Source: Acidimicrobiia bacterium (lineage in GTDB: Bacteria; Actinomycetota; Acidimicrobiia; Spongiisociales; UBA5794). Taken from it: a DNA stretch of 23,720 nucleotides. A program made the translations under genes and the position numbers. Below are positions 1 to 5,306 of the stretch, piece after piece. The stretch lies in NCBI GenBank assembly GCA_013695075.1, contig JACDBE010000138.1:1-23720 (forward strand). The letters are read 5' to 3'. The first letter of the stretch is position 1; each line of letters opens with the position of its first letter. Below the pieces are notes generated by a model. That model saw nothing but the letters and a program-made list of their open reading frames with translations. It was not told the origin of the DNA and searched no databases.

Positions 1-1
1 C

Positions 2-124
2 GAGGTGGTGCTCGATGGGCAGGGCACCACCGGGTCGATCACCTTCGCCGAGCCCGGCACCTTTGAGTTCTTCTGCGCCCGCCACAACCACATGCGGGTG
101 ACCGTCGAGGCGGGTGGCCCATGA
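2..124 (+). CDS. cupredoxin, C-terminal end (5' truncated by the window)
   Basis: This reading frame enters from the window edge and gives 40 residues before the TGA at 122-124. It contains FFCARHNHM, a C-x2-H-x2-M arrangement like the C-terminal type 1 copper loop of amicyanin- and plastocyanin-like proteins, followed by a short beta-strand-like end (RVTVEAGG). The upstream His ligand and any signal peptide lie outside the window, so secretion cannot be judged. Such proteins usually carry electrons or bind copper outside the membrane. The stop overlaps an ATG at 121, and the SigK/RskA-like pair follows directly, so the three genes may form one transcription unit. Confidence 0.75.
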   Translation, partial: EVVLDGQGTTGSITFAEPGTFEFFCARHNHMRVTVEAGGP

Positions 125-196
125 CCATTGCCGTGCCGCTCACCCTGCCCATCCCGTCGCTGTTCCGGCCTCGACTGAATCGCGGGCGGAGGCGGT

Positions 197-202
197 TAGC
201 GT
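197..202 (+). promoter_or_regulatory. -10 box (TAGCGT) of a leaderless start for the sigma factor gene
   Basis: TAGCGT ends 8 bases before the ATG at 211. The same TANNNT-to-start spacing recurs at several other genes in this window. No convincing -35 is present; TCGACT at 171-176 lies 20 bases upstream, which is long. A promoter here would let the sigma/anti-sigma pair be expressed apart from the cupredoxin gene. Confidence 0.4.
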
Positions 203-210
203 GGTACCTC

Positions 211-798
211 ATGCAGCCCAACGACGCTGCCCATGGGTGGCGGGCGAAGGACGGCGGTGCCGTGCTCACCGAGCTCCTCGTCTCGGTGGCCGGTGGCGAC
301 ACCGACGCCTTTGCCCAACTGTACGACCGGATGGCGGCCGTGGTGTTCGGAGTGATCAAGCGGGTGTTGGTCGACCCGACGATGAGCGAGGAGGTCGCCC
401 AGGACGTGATGCTGGAGGTGTGGCGCAACGCCCCCCGATTCGAGGCCACCCGAGGGTCCGCCTCAGCGTGGATCACCACGATCGCCCATCGGCGTGCCGT
501 CGATCGGGTGCGCAGCGAGCAGGCGATGCGAGATCGGCTGGATCGGGTCTCCGCCATGGAAGAGACCGCCATCGACGACGTCGAGGACCAGGTGATGCGT
601 GCCGCCGACCGCAGCGCTATGAGCGAGGCCATGGAAAACCTCAACGGCGACCAGCGTCGCGCCCTCGAGCTGGCCTACTTCGGCGGGCTCACCCAGACCG
701 AGATCGCCGGGACGCTGGGGGTGCCGCTGGGCACCGTCAAGTCGAGGATGCGCCAGGGGATGATCACCCTGCGGGTGGCGCTGGAGGCGACGAGATGA
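211..798 (+). CDS. ECF sigma factor, SigK-like
   Basis: This 195-residue group 4 (ECF) sigma factor should direct RNA polymerase to a small regulon when released by its anti-sigma partner. Region 2 lies around DAFAQLYDRM to EVWRNAPRFEA, followed by the SigK-like stretch AWITTIAHRRAVDRVRSEQ. The region 4 helix-turn-helix is LTQTEIAGTLGVPLGTVKSR near the C-terminus. Start 211 is preferred because its N-terminal length fits mycobacterial SigK, a TANNNT box lies just upstream, and codons before 211 become atypical, including a rare TTA at 196-198. An in-frame ATG at 121 overlapping the cupredoxin stop would give 225 residues. The protein has no cysteine, so disulfide sensing of the kind proposed for mycobacterial SigK is unlikely. 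Its stop overlaps the anti-sigma start (ATGA, 795-798). Confidence 0.88.
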   Translation: MQPNDAAHGWRAKDGGAVLTELLVSVAGGDTDAFAQLYDRMAAVVFGVIKRVLVDPTMSEEVAQDVMLEVWRNAPRFEATRGSASAWITTIAHRRAVDRVRSEQAMRDRLDRVSAMEETAIDDVEDQVMRAADRSAMSEAMENLNGDQRRALELAYFGGLTQTEIAGTLGVPLGTVKSRMRQGMITLRVALEATR

Positions 799-1514
799 GC
801 GAACCGATGCACGACCTGGCCGCCGCCTATGCCCTGCACGCCCTTGACGACCTGGAGCGGGCCCGGTTCGAGCACCATGTGGAGACGTGCCCGGAATGCG
901 CCGAGGAGGTCGCCCAGATGGCCGAGACCGCCGCAGCCCTCGCCGCAACCGTGGCCGAGGAGCCGCCTGCGGCGATGCGTGGCCGGGTGCTCGCCGCCAT
1001 CGAGTCGGTACCCCAAGAGGGTGCCGCCCCGGCGCCGTCCATCGAAGAGGCACCAGCGGTGCGCCGGGTGGTGACGCCGGTGTGGTCGTGGATCGCCGTC
1101 GCCGCAGTCTTGGCGGTGGCGGTGTTGTCGTGGACGGCGCTCCGCTCTACCGACACGGTCGAAGACGTGCTGGCGGCACCCGACGCCGTTCGCAGCGCGG
1201 CGGTGGCCACCGACGACGGTGCCGGACGGTTCGCCTCCGCCACCGTGGTGCACTCCGCCGAACTGGGTCAGGCGGTGCTCATCGTCGACGGGCTGGCCGC
1301 CGTCGGCGACGACCGCACCTACGAGGCGTGGGTCATCGACGCCACCTCGGTGTCACCAGCCGGCCTGTTCGTCCCAGACGAGGACGGCGCGGCCCGCATC
1401 CAGATCGAAGGCACGGTTGGCCCGGGAGTGATCGTCGCCGTCACCGAGGAAACCGCCGGGGGAGCCGACACCCCCCAGGGAGCGGTCCTCTTCACCGCAG
1501 AGGTCGACGCCTGA
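795..1514 (+). CDS. RskA-like membrane anti-sigma factor
   Basis: This 239-residue protein probably holds the preceding sigma factor at the membrane. The cytoplasmic N-terminal part carries a zinc-associated anti-sigma motif, H28-x3-C32-x2-C35 (HVETCPEC). A single transmembrane helix spans about residues 96-115 (WIAVAAVLAVAVLSW). The outer part is an RskA-type domain with YEAWVID and a following SPAGLF segment. In the known SigK/RskA pair, the anti-sigma factor is cleaved by regulated intramembrane proteolysis to free the sigma factor; the same mechanism is inferred here. The start is fixed by the ATGA overlap with the sigma gene. A hairpin follows the stop, so the unit probably ends here. 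Confidence 0.88.
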   Translation: MSEPMHDLAAAYALHALDDLERARFEHHVETCPECAEEVAQMAETAAALAATVAEEPPAAMRGRVLAAIESVPQEGAAPAPSIEEAPAVRRVVTPVWSWIAVAAVLAVAVLSWTALRSTDTVEDVLAAPDAVRSAAVATDDGAGRFASATVVHSAELGQAVLIVDGLAAVGDDRTYEAWVIDATSVSPAGLFVPDEDGAARIQIEGTVGPGVIVAVTEETAGGADTPQGAVLFTAEVDA

Positions 1515-1540
1515 GGGGGTGCGCCCATGAGGCGCCCCTC
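1513..1540 (+). terminator. terminator-like hairpin after the anti-sigma gene
   Basis: Bases 1513-1517 (GAGGG) pair with 1536-1540 (CCCTC), and 1521-1525 (GCGCC) pair with 1531-1535 (GGCGC). A 3-base bulge separates the two stems and the loop is CATGA. It starts inside the stop codon and lacks a T tract, as is common in GC-rich Actinomycetota. Confidence 0.6.
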
Positions 1541-1584
1541 TTCAGGTCGAATCGACGGGTCCCTCGCTAGCCGAGGTGCGCCGG

Positions 1585-1590
1585 TAGCCT
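1585..1590 (+). promoter_or_regulatory. -10 box (TAGCCT) before the lipoprotein gene
   Basis: TAGCCT lies 9 bases before the ATG at 1600, with no Shine-Dalgarno between them. It follows the terminator-like hairpin at 1513-1540. This fits the leaderless pattern seen repeatedly here. A good -35 is not visible. Confidence 0.5.
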
Positions 1591-1599
1591 GCGCCGGAC

Positions 1600-2919
1600 A
1601 TGCCGATCCGCCGCCTCGCCGCCGGTATCGGGGCGCTGGCGCTTGTGGTCGGATGTACCGACTCGGAGCCGGGGACCTCGTCCACCGTCCTTTCCCCATC
1701 CCCCGCGGAAGTGTCTTCGGCGTCGACCCCGCCGGCCACCGTCGAGGTCGATCCTGCCGTAGATGGTGACATCGCCGCCCGCATGCTCGACGGGCTGGAG
1801 GACCTCAAGTCGACGGTGGAGACCATGCGGGGCCTGTCCTTCCTGGACCCTCCCCGCATCCGCATCGTCACCGCCGAACAGCTGGCGACTCGCCACGGCG
1901 CCGCCGTTGACGCCACCCTGGATCGTGCCGAGGTCGATGCCGACACCCGGTTGCTCCGTATGCTGGGGCTGCTCGGGGCGGGGCAGGACCTGCGCGCCCT
2001 GCTCGCCGAGCTGTCGGCGGAGACCCCGGCGGCCCTCTACGACCCCGTCGTCGGAACGCTGGTGGTTGGCGCCAGCCCCGACGAGCTGGGACCGACGGCG
2101 CGCAGCGTGGTGGTGCGGGGGCTGGTGCAGGCGCTGGCAGATCAGTACCACCGGGTGACGACCCGCACCGGCAACCTCACCAGGGCGGGTCGGTTCGACG
2201 AGGCGGCCGCCCTCGGTGCCTTGTTCGAAGCCGACGCCACCTACTTCCAACTGGTGTACGTACAAGGGCTGCCCGGAGTCGACCGGGTGGCGGTGGCGGC
2301 AGCGGCGCCGGAGCCGCCCCCCAACCTCCCGTCGGTGTTGGCCGAGCAGCTCACCTTGACCGCCGAGCGGGGCATCGCCTTCGTGGAAGCGATGGTGCGC
2401 CACGGTGGCACAGGGCAGGTCGACGCCGCCTACGAGGCGACGCCGCTCACCACCGAGGGTCTGCTCCACCCCGAGCGACTGCTAGCTGGCGAGCCGGGGC
2501 TGACGATGCCGGCCATCGAGCTTGCCATCGACGGCTACCGGGTTGTGGAGCAGGGCAGCTTGGGGGAGATGGGTCTGCGGTCGTTGCTGGTCGATGCCCT
2601 CGACCCGGAGATCCTCACCCGGGCCGCAGATGGTTGGGGGGCCGACCAGTCGGTGCTGTTGTTCGGTGGTGGCGACACCGCCTGGGTGTACGCCCATCGG
2701 GCAGACAGCGTGGCCGACGCCGTCGAGGTCGCCCAGGGTTTTCTCGACCATGCCACCGGCGTGCTCGGGCTCACCGACGCGGTGGAGGCGCGCGGTGGGG
2801 TGGAGTATGCCGACGGGCCATACCTGTTCGTGGATCGCGAGGGCGACGGGCTGGCGGTGGTGGTCGCCTCCGATGTGGAGGCGGGTCGAACCCTGCGTGA
2901 CCTCGTGGTCATCCCGTAG
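1600..2919 (+). CDS. lipoprotein resembling a gluzincin metallopeptidase without its HExxH
   Basis: This 439-residue protein starts with a short basic N-terminus, a hydrophobic stretch and the lipobox VVGC (Cys19), then a Ser/Thr/Pro-rich linker. It should be anchored to the outer face of the membrane. The layout (MRGLSFLDPPRIRIV, DPVVGTLVV, a helix ending ALADQYH, then LFEADATYFQ and late DGWGADQSV) recalls actinobacterial and archaeal proteins that, as I remember them, have HELTHALQDQ and EGDAT at these places. Here the HExxH position reads RGLVQ (residues 173-177), while Glu210 in FEADA is kept. It is therefore probably a non-catalytic relative, perhaps a binding or regulatory protein. Family membership is from memory; substrate and role are unknown. 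Confidence 0.72.
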   Translation: MPIRRLAAGIGALALVVGCTDSEPGTSSTVLSPSPAEVSSASTPPATVEVDPAVDGDIAARMLDGLEDLKSTVETMRGLSFLDPPRIRIVTAEQLATRHGAAVDATLDRAEVDADTRLLRMLGLLGAGQDLRALLAELSAETPAALYDPVVGTLVVGASPDELGPTARSVVVRGLVQALADQYHRVTTRTGNLTRAGRFDEAAALGALFEADATYFQLVYVQGLPGVDRVAVAAAAPEPPPNLPSVLAEQLTLTAERGIAFVEAMVRHGGTGQVDAAYEATPLTTEGLLHPERLLAGEPGLTMPAIELAIDGYRVVEQGSLGEMGLRSLLVDALDPEILTRAADGWGADQSVLLFGGGDTAWVYAHRADSVADAVEVAQGFLDHATGVLGLTDAVEARGGVEYADGPYLFVDREGDGLAVVVASDVEAGRTLRDLVVIP

Positions 2920-2924
2920 CACGG

Positions 2925-2953
2925 TTGAAGCTGCGGTTGGGGTGCCGTACGGT
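2925..2953 (+). promoter_or_regulatory. possible sigma-70 promoter reading toward the DUF192-like gene
   Basis: TTGAAG (2925-2930) and TACGGT (2948-2953) are separated by exactly 17 bases. An ATG at 2960 follows after 6 bases. The frame from that ATG runs into the DUF192-like gene but crosses the minus-strand bL37-like gene. It may serve the DUF192-like gene, make an antisense transcript, or be chance. Confidence 0.4.
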
Positions 2954-3015
2954 CAGGCGATGGCGCGCCAGGACACTGGAGACGCAGGAACGAAGAAGGG
3001 CCCGAGGGGACCGGC

Positions 3016-3099
3016 TCAGCCGCGCCCGGCGTTGGGCCGCCGGCCGTGGTTGGCCTTGCTGCGCCGGGCGCGCAGCTTGCGACGTTTTGCCTTGGCCAT
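3016..3099 (-). CDS. bL37-like small basic ribosomal protein (27 aa)
   Basis: The minus strand from the ATG at 3099-3097 encodes 27 residues beginning MAKAKRRKLRARR, with the core KANHGRRPNA near the C-terminus and a TGA at 3018-3016. About half of the residues are Lys or Arg. The MAK start, Arg/Lys run and (K/S)ANHG(K/R)RPN end match the tiny actinobacterial 50S protein bL37, found by cryo-EM in mycobacterial ribosomes; this identification is from memory. TATCGT lies 7 bases before the ATG on the same strand, matching the leaderless pattern of the neighbours and supporting this exact start. It is transcribed opposite to both flanking genes and sits antisense to the open frame upstream of the DUF192-like gene. 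Confidence 0.75.
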   Translation of the reverse strand: MAKAKRRKLRARRSKANHGRRPNAGRG

Positions 3100-3106
3100 G
3101 GCCGGC

Positions 3107-3112
3107 ACGATA
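3107..3112 (-). promoter_or_regulatory. -10 box (TATCGT) of the bL37-like gene
   Basis: Read on the minus strand, TATCGT lies 7 bases before the ATG at 3099, giving a leaderless or near-leaderless mRNA. No clear -35 is visible upstream. Confidence 0.5.
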
Positions 3113-3127
3113 CCAGCCCGAGGGTCG

Positions 3128-3487
3128 GTGGGCGGCATCGGACCCGTCGTGGTGCGGTCGGGGGAGTGGGCCCATCGGCCGGTGGCGGTCGCCGCCACCT
3201 GGCGCACCCGCCGCACCGGGCTGGCTCCGCTGCCCCTGGGATGGGGCCTGCTGATGGGCGGGTGTTCCGTCCACGGCCGCGGTATGTGCACCGCACTTAC
3301 GGTGGTCGGCGTCGACGCCGCCGGTGTCGTCATCGGTGCCGCCGTGCTCCGACCCGGTGGGCTGGTGAGAATGGCCGGCGCCGCCGCCATCCTCGAGCTG
3401 CCGGTGTCGATGGCGTTCCCCGACCCCGGTGCGGTGCTGGCATGGGCACCGCTGCCGGCCCACCCGATCGCATGGCCCGATTCGTAG
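3128..3487 (+). CDS. DUF192-like protein
   Basis: With the GTG start at 3128 this is a 119-residue protein. It matches the DUF192 layout: an initial strand region (VVVRSGEW, PVAVAAT), a TRRTGLAPLP segment like the usual RxxGL(LG) motif, then GCSVHGRGM corresponding to the typical SVHTxGM, then a VVGVDAAGVVIGAAVLRPG strand pair and AAAILELP. The usual LDVAF after the SVH motif is replaced by TALTVV. The function of DUF192 proteins is poorly known. The frame is open back to an ATG at 2960 and has an ATG at 3098. I chose 3128 because the family usually begins about there and because earlier starts overlap the minus-strand bL37-like gene. Confidence 0.65.
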   Translation: MGGIGPVVVRSGEWAHRPVAVAATWRTRRTGLAPLPLGWGLLMGGCSVHGRGMCTALTVVGVDAAGVVIGAAVLRPGGLVRMAGAAAILELPVSMAFPDPGAVLAWAPLPAHPIAWPDS

Positions 3488-3491
3488 GACC

Positions 3492-3517
3492 GAAACGCCG
3501 CCATGGCGGCGCGTTTC
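3492..3517 (+). terminator. strong hairpin after the DUF192-like gene
   Basis: A perfect 16-base palindrome centred on CCATGG (3496-3511) is flanked by GAAA at 3492-3495 and TTTC at 3514-3517, giving an extended stem with a 2-base bulge. It starts 4 bases after the stop and is probably an intrinsic terminator. Confidence 0.65.
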
Positions 3518-3571
3518 AGTGGTAGGAAGGCGCTGGCTGCGCCGCGTGGAGTTCTACCCGGCCCGCACCCG

Positions 3572-3577
3572 TACACT
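3572..3577 (+). promoter_or_regulatory. -10 box (TACACT) of the DUF2277 gene
   Basis: TACACT lies 7 bases before the ATG at 3585 and there is no Shine-Dalgarno between them. It fits the leaderless pattern. The terminator-like hairpin upstream supports a new transcription start here. Confidence 0.5.
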
Positions 3578-3584
3578 TCCTCGC

Positions 3585-3848
3585 ATGTGTCGCAACATCA
3601 CCGAGCTGCGCGGGCTGGAACCGGCGGCTACCAAAGCCGAGATCGAGGCGGCCGCCCGGCAGTTCATCCGCAAGGTGAGCGGTCTCAACAAGCCGCCGGC
3701 GGCCGCCGCCGAGGCATTCGAGGCAGCCATCATCGAGGTCACCGGCACCACCGATCGGCTCCTCGCCGCCCTGCCGGCCCGTCGTCAGCCGCCGCCCACC
3801 GTCCCCCCCCTGCGCCGGCCCGAGGTCATCGCCCGCCTCGGCGGCTGA
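3585..3848 (+). CDS. DUF2277 family small protein
   Basis: This 87-residue protein opens with MCRNITELRGLEPAAT and continues with AAARQFIRKVSGLNKP. That is the characteristic DUF2277 beginning (MCRNI, PPAT, QYVRKISGFxKP), followed by the expected helix EAFEAAIIEVTGTTDRLLAAL. The tail after about residue 65 is Pro/Arg-rich and variable. The biochemical function of the family is unknown. The conserved early Cys and Arg could bind a metal or nucleic acid, but this is speculation. It appears to be a single-gene unit between two hairpins. Confidence 0.85.
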   Translation: MCRNITELRGLEPAATKAEIEAAARQFIRKVSGLNKPPAAAAEAFEAAIIEVTGTTDRLLAALPARRQPPPTVPPLRRPEVIARLGG

Positions 3849-3850
3849 AG

Positions 3851-3868
3851 CCGGGGCCGAACCCCCGG
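3851..3868 (+). terminator. short GC hairpin after the DUF2277 gene
   Basis: CCGGGG (3851-3856) pairs with CCCCGG (3863-3868) around a 6-base loop, two bases after the stop at 3848. It is plausible as a terminator but has no T tract. Confidence 0.45.
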
Positions 3869-3885
3869 GATCAGGCGAAGATTCG

Positions 3886-3909
3886 AGGGAGGCACTGCCT
3901 CCCTATCCT
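3886..3909 (+). promoter_or_regulatory. rsmI promoter region: 9-bp inverted repeat overlapping the -10 box
   Basis: AGGGAGGCA (3886-3894) and TGCCTCCCT (3896-3904) form a perfect inverted repeat around one base. Its last T is the first base of the -10 box TATCCT (3904-3909), which stands 6 bases before the ATG at 3916. ATTCGA at 3881-3886 is a weak -35 candidate with 17-base spacing. The repeat could be an operator; the tight centre makes it a poor hairpin. Confidence 0.45.
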
Positions 3910-3915
3910 CGCCGT

Positions 3916-4764
3916 ATGCCCGGCCGTCTCGTGGTCTGCGCCACGCCCATCGGCAACCTCGACGACGTCAGCGCCCGGCTGGTCTCCACCCTGGCCGGTG
4001 CCGACGCCATCTTCGCCGAGGACACCCGCCGCACCAGGACGCTGCTCGGTGCGCTGGGGATAACCCCGCCACCGCTGCGCTCCTTCTTCGCCGGCAACGA
4101 GAACCGGAGGCTGGGTGAGATCCGCTCCCGGCTGGAGGTGGGCGAGACGGTGGCGCTGGTGACCGACGCTGGGACGCCGGCGGTGGCCGACCCCGGGTTG
4201 AGCGCGGTTCGGGTGGCCGACGAGGTGGGGGCCAAGGTGACGGTCGTCCCGGGACCGAGTGCGGTCACCGCCGCCATCGCCCTATCGGGCCTCCCCTCGG
4301 AGCGGTTCGTCTTCGATGGCTTCCTTCCCCGCAGCGGTGCCGGGCGACGGCGTCGGTTGCAGGTGCTGGCTACCGAGGAGCGCACCGTGGTGCTCTTTTC
4401 GGCGACACGGCGGGTGTTGGAAGATCTCACCGACCTGGAGGCGGCTCTCGGCGGCGACCGGGTGGTGGTCATAGGGCGCGAGCTGACCAAGGTGCACGAG
4501 GAGCGGTGGCGGGGCACGCTCTCCGAGGCGCGCCACCTATGGAGCGAGGTGACGCCCCGCGGCGAGTTCACCCTGGTCATCGCCCCGCTGGTCAGGGCCA
4601 GACCGGTAGACCTGGCCGCAGCGCTGGCCCAGGTGGCGGCGCTGCGCGGCGACGGGCTCAGCCTGCCGGCGGCGGTGAAACGAGCCGCCCTCGATCACGA
4701 GGTCGATCGGCGAAGCCTGTACGGAGCGGTCATCACTGCCGGCTCCGACCCTGCGACCAAATAG
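3916..4764 (+). CDS. rsmI: 16S rRNA (cytidine1402-2'-O)-methyltransferase RsmI
   Basis: This 282-residue SAM-dependent enzyme of the tetrapyrrole methylase fold should methylate the 2'-O of C1402 in the decoding centre of 16S rRNA. The N-terminus LVVCATPIGNLDDVS and the following AEDTRRTRTLLGALG are RsmI signatures. VTDAGTPAVADPG (about residues 80-92) and VTVVPGPSAVTAAIALSGLP are the SAM-site and core elements. GRELTKVHEERWRGTL marks the C-terminal half. The length matches the family. The start has a -10 box 6 bases upstream and no Shine-Dalgarno. It faces the AbrB-like gene tail to tail, with the same neighbours as B. subtilis yabC. Confidence 0.95.
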   Translation: MPGRLVVCATPIGNLDDVSARLVSTLAGADAIFAEDTRRTRTLLGALGITPPPLRSFFAGNENRRLGEIRSRLEVGETVALVTDAGTPAVADPGLSAVRVADEVGAKVTVVPGPSAVTAAIALSGLPSERFVFDGFLPRSGAGRRRRLQVLATEERTVVLFSATRRVLEDLTDLEAALGGDRVVVIGRELTKVHEERWRGTLSEARHLWSEVTPRGEFTLVIAPLVRARPVDLAAALAQVAALRGDGLSLPAAVKRAALDHEVDRRSLYGAVITAGSDPATK

Positions 4765-4795
4765 GACCAGCAATGGCGACCTGCAAGGGCGTCCA

Positions 4796-4834
4796 GTCAG
4801 AGCGACCGGTCAGGGCGACCCGTCAGGGCAGCCA
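4796..4834. repeat. three tandem imperfect 13-bp repeats between convergent genes
   Basis: The units GTCAGAGCGACCG (4796-4808), GTCAGGGCGACCC (4809-4821) and GTCAGGGCAGCCA (4822-4834) follow one another directly. They fill much of the 79-base gap between the 3' ends of rsmI and the AbrB-like gene. A short stem GGTC/GACC lies inside (4808-4820). They may help end transcription from both sides, or be a neutral slippage product. Confidence 0.55.
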
Positions 4835-4843
4835 GCGGAGAGA

Positions 4844-5080
4844 TCAGTTGGACAGCTCGGTGCGACAGTTCTCGCATAGGCCCCGTCCCCGGAATGGGCC
4901 GACGCTTTCGGTGGCGCCGCAGAAGACGCACACCGACTCAACCTTGCGCAGCAGGATGTTGCCCGATTCCACCGAGATGGCGAGCTCGTCGCCCTCCCTG
5001 ATCGAGAACAGGCGTCTCGTCTCTGCGGGGATAACCACCCGCCCCAGATCATCGATCTTGCGAACCATTCCGGTCGTCAT
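4844..5080 (-). CDS. AbrB/SpoVT-type regulator with C-terminal zinc-ribbon-like tail
   Basis: This 78-residue protein starts MTTGMVRKIDDLGRVVIPAE, a close match to the swapped-hairpin DNA-binding domain of B. subtilis AbrB (TGIVRKVDELGRVVIP). The domain ends around ILLRKVE (residue 49). Instead of the AbrB multimerisation domain there is a short tail with C51-x2-C54 and C69-x2-C72, likely one zinc site. It should bind DNA as a dimer of swapped hairpins and act as a transition-type regulator; targets are unknown. I chose the ATG at 5080 because it begins the domain and has AGGGA about 8 bases upstream. An in-frame ATG at 5155 would only add a low-complexity Pro/Ala extension. Gene position and strand match B. 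subtilis abrB between yabC and metS. Confidence 0.85.
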   Translation of the reverse strand: MTTGMVRKIDDLGRVVIPAETRRLFSIREGDELAISVESGNILLRKVESVCVFCGATESVGPFRGRGLCENCRTELSN

Positions 5081-5233
5081 CGACTTTCCCTTCAGGTAGA
5101 CCGTCACTGCCTGGGCGGGTGGCTCAGGGGCGGGCGGATCCGCTGCCGCTCCCATGCGCCCTTAGTCGCCGTGCGTCACGCTAGCGGCGCGGGGAACGTT
5201 GCCTAAACACCCCATGCGACAGATCCGAAGTGG

Positions 5234-5260
5234 CTCCGGTGCCCCCGGCCGGGGCCGGAG
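5234..5260 (+). other. GC-rich hairpin in the metG upstream region
   Basis: CTCCGG (5234-5239) pairs with CCGGAG (5255-5260) and CCCC (5243-5246) with GGGG (5251-5254), leaving a 3-base bulge and a 4-base GGCC loop. It lies in the 226-base gap between the divergent AbrB-like and metG genes. A TACCAT (5272-5277) just downstream could be a -10 box with a leader of about 25 bases. Otherwise I see nothing recognisable in 5156-5306. Confidence 0.35.
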
Positions 5261-5306
5261 TCGGTGCCCTGTACCATCGCCGCCCCGACCACCCGGTGGG
5301 TGCCGC

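Noticed and set aside
121..210. N-terminal extension of the sigma factor from the ATG at 121
   Set aside because: The extension has no family counterpart, its later codons include the rare TTA, and a -10 box lies inside it just before 211. It is kept only as an alternative start.
5156..5306. T-box or other riboswitch before metG
   Set aside because: One GC-rich hairpin is present, but I see no T-box sequence, specifier loop, or SAM or other riboswitch core, so only the hairpin is reported.
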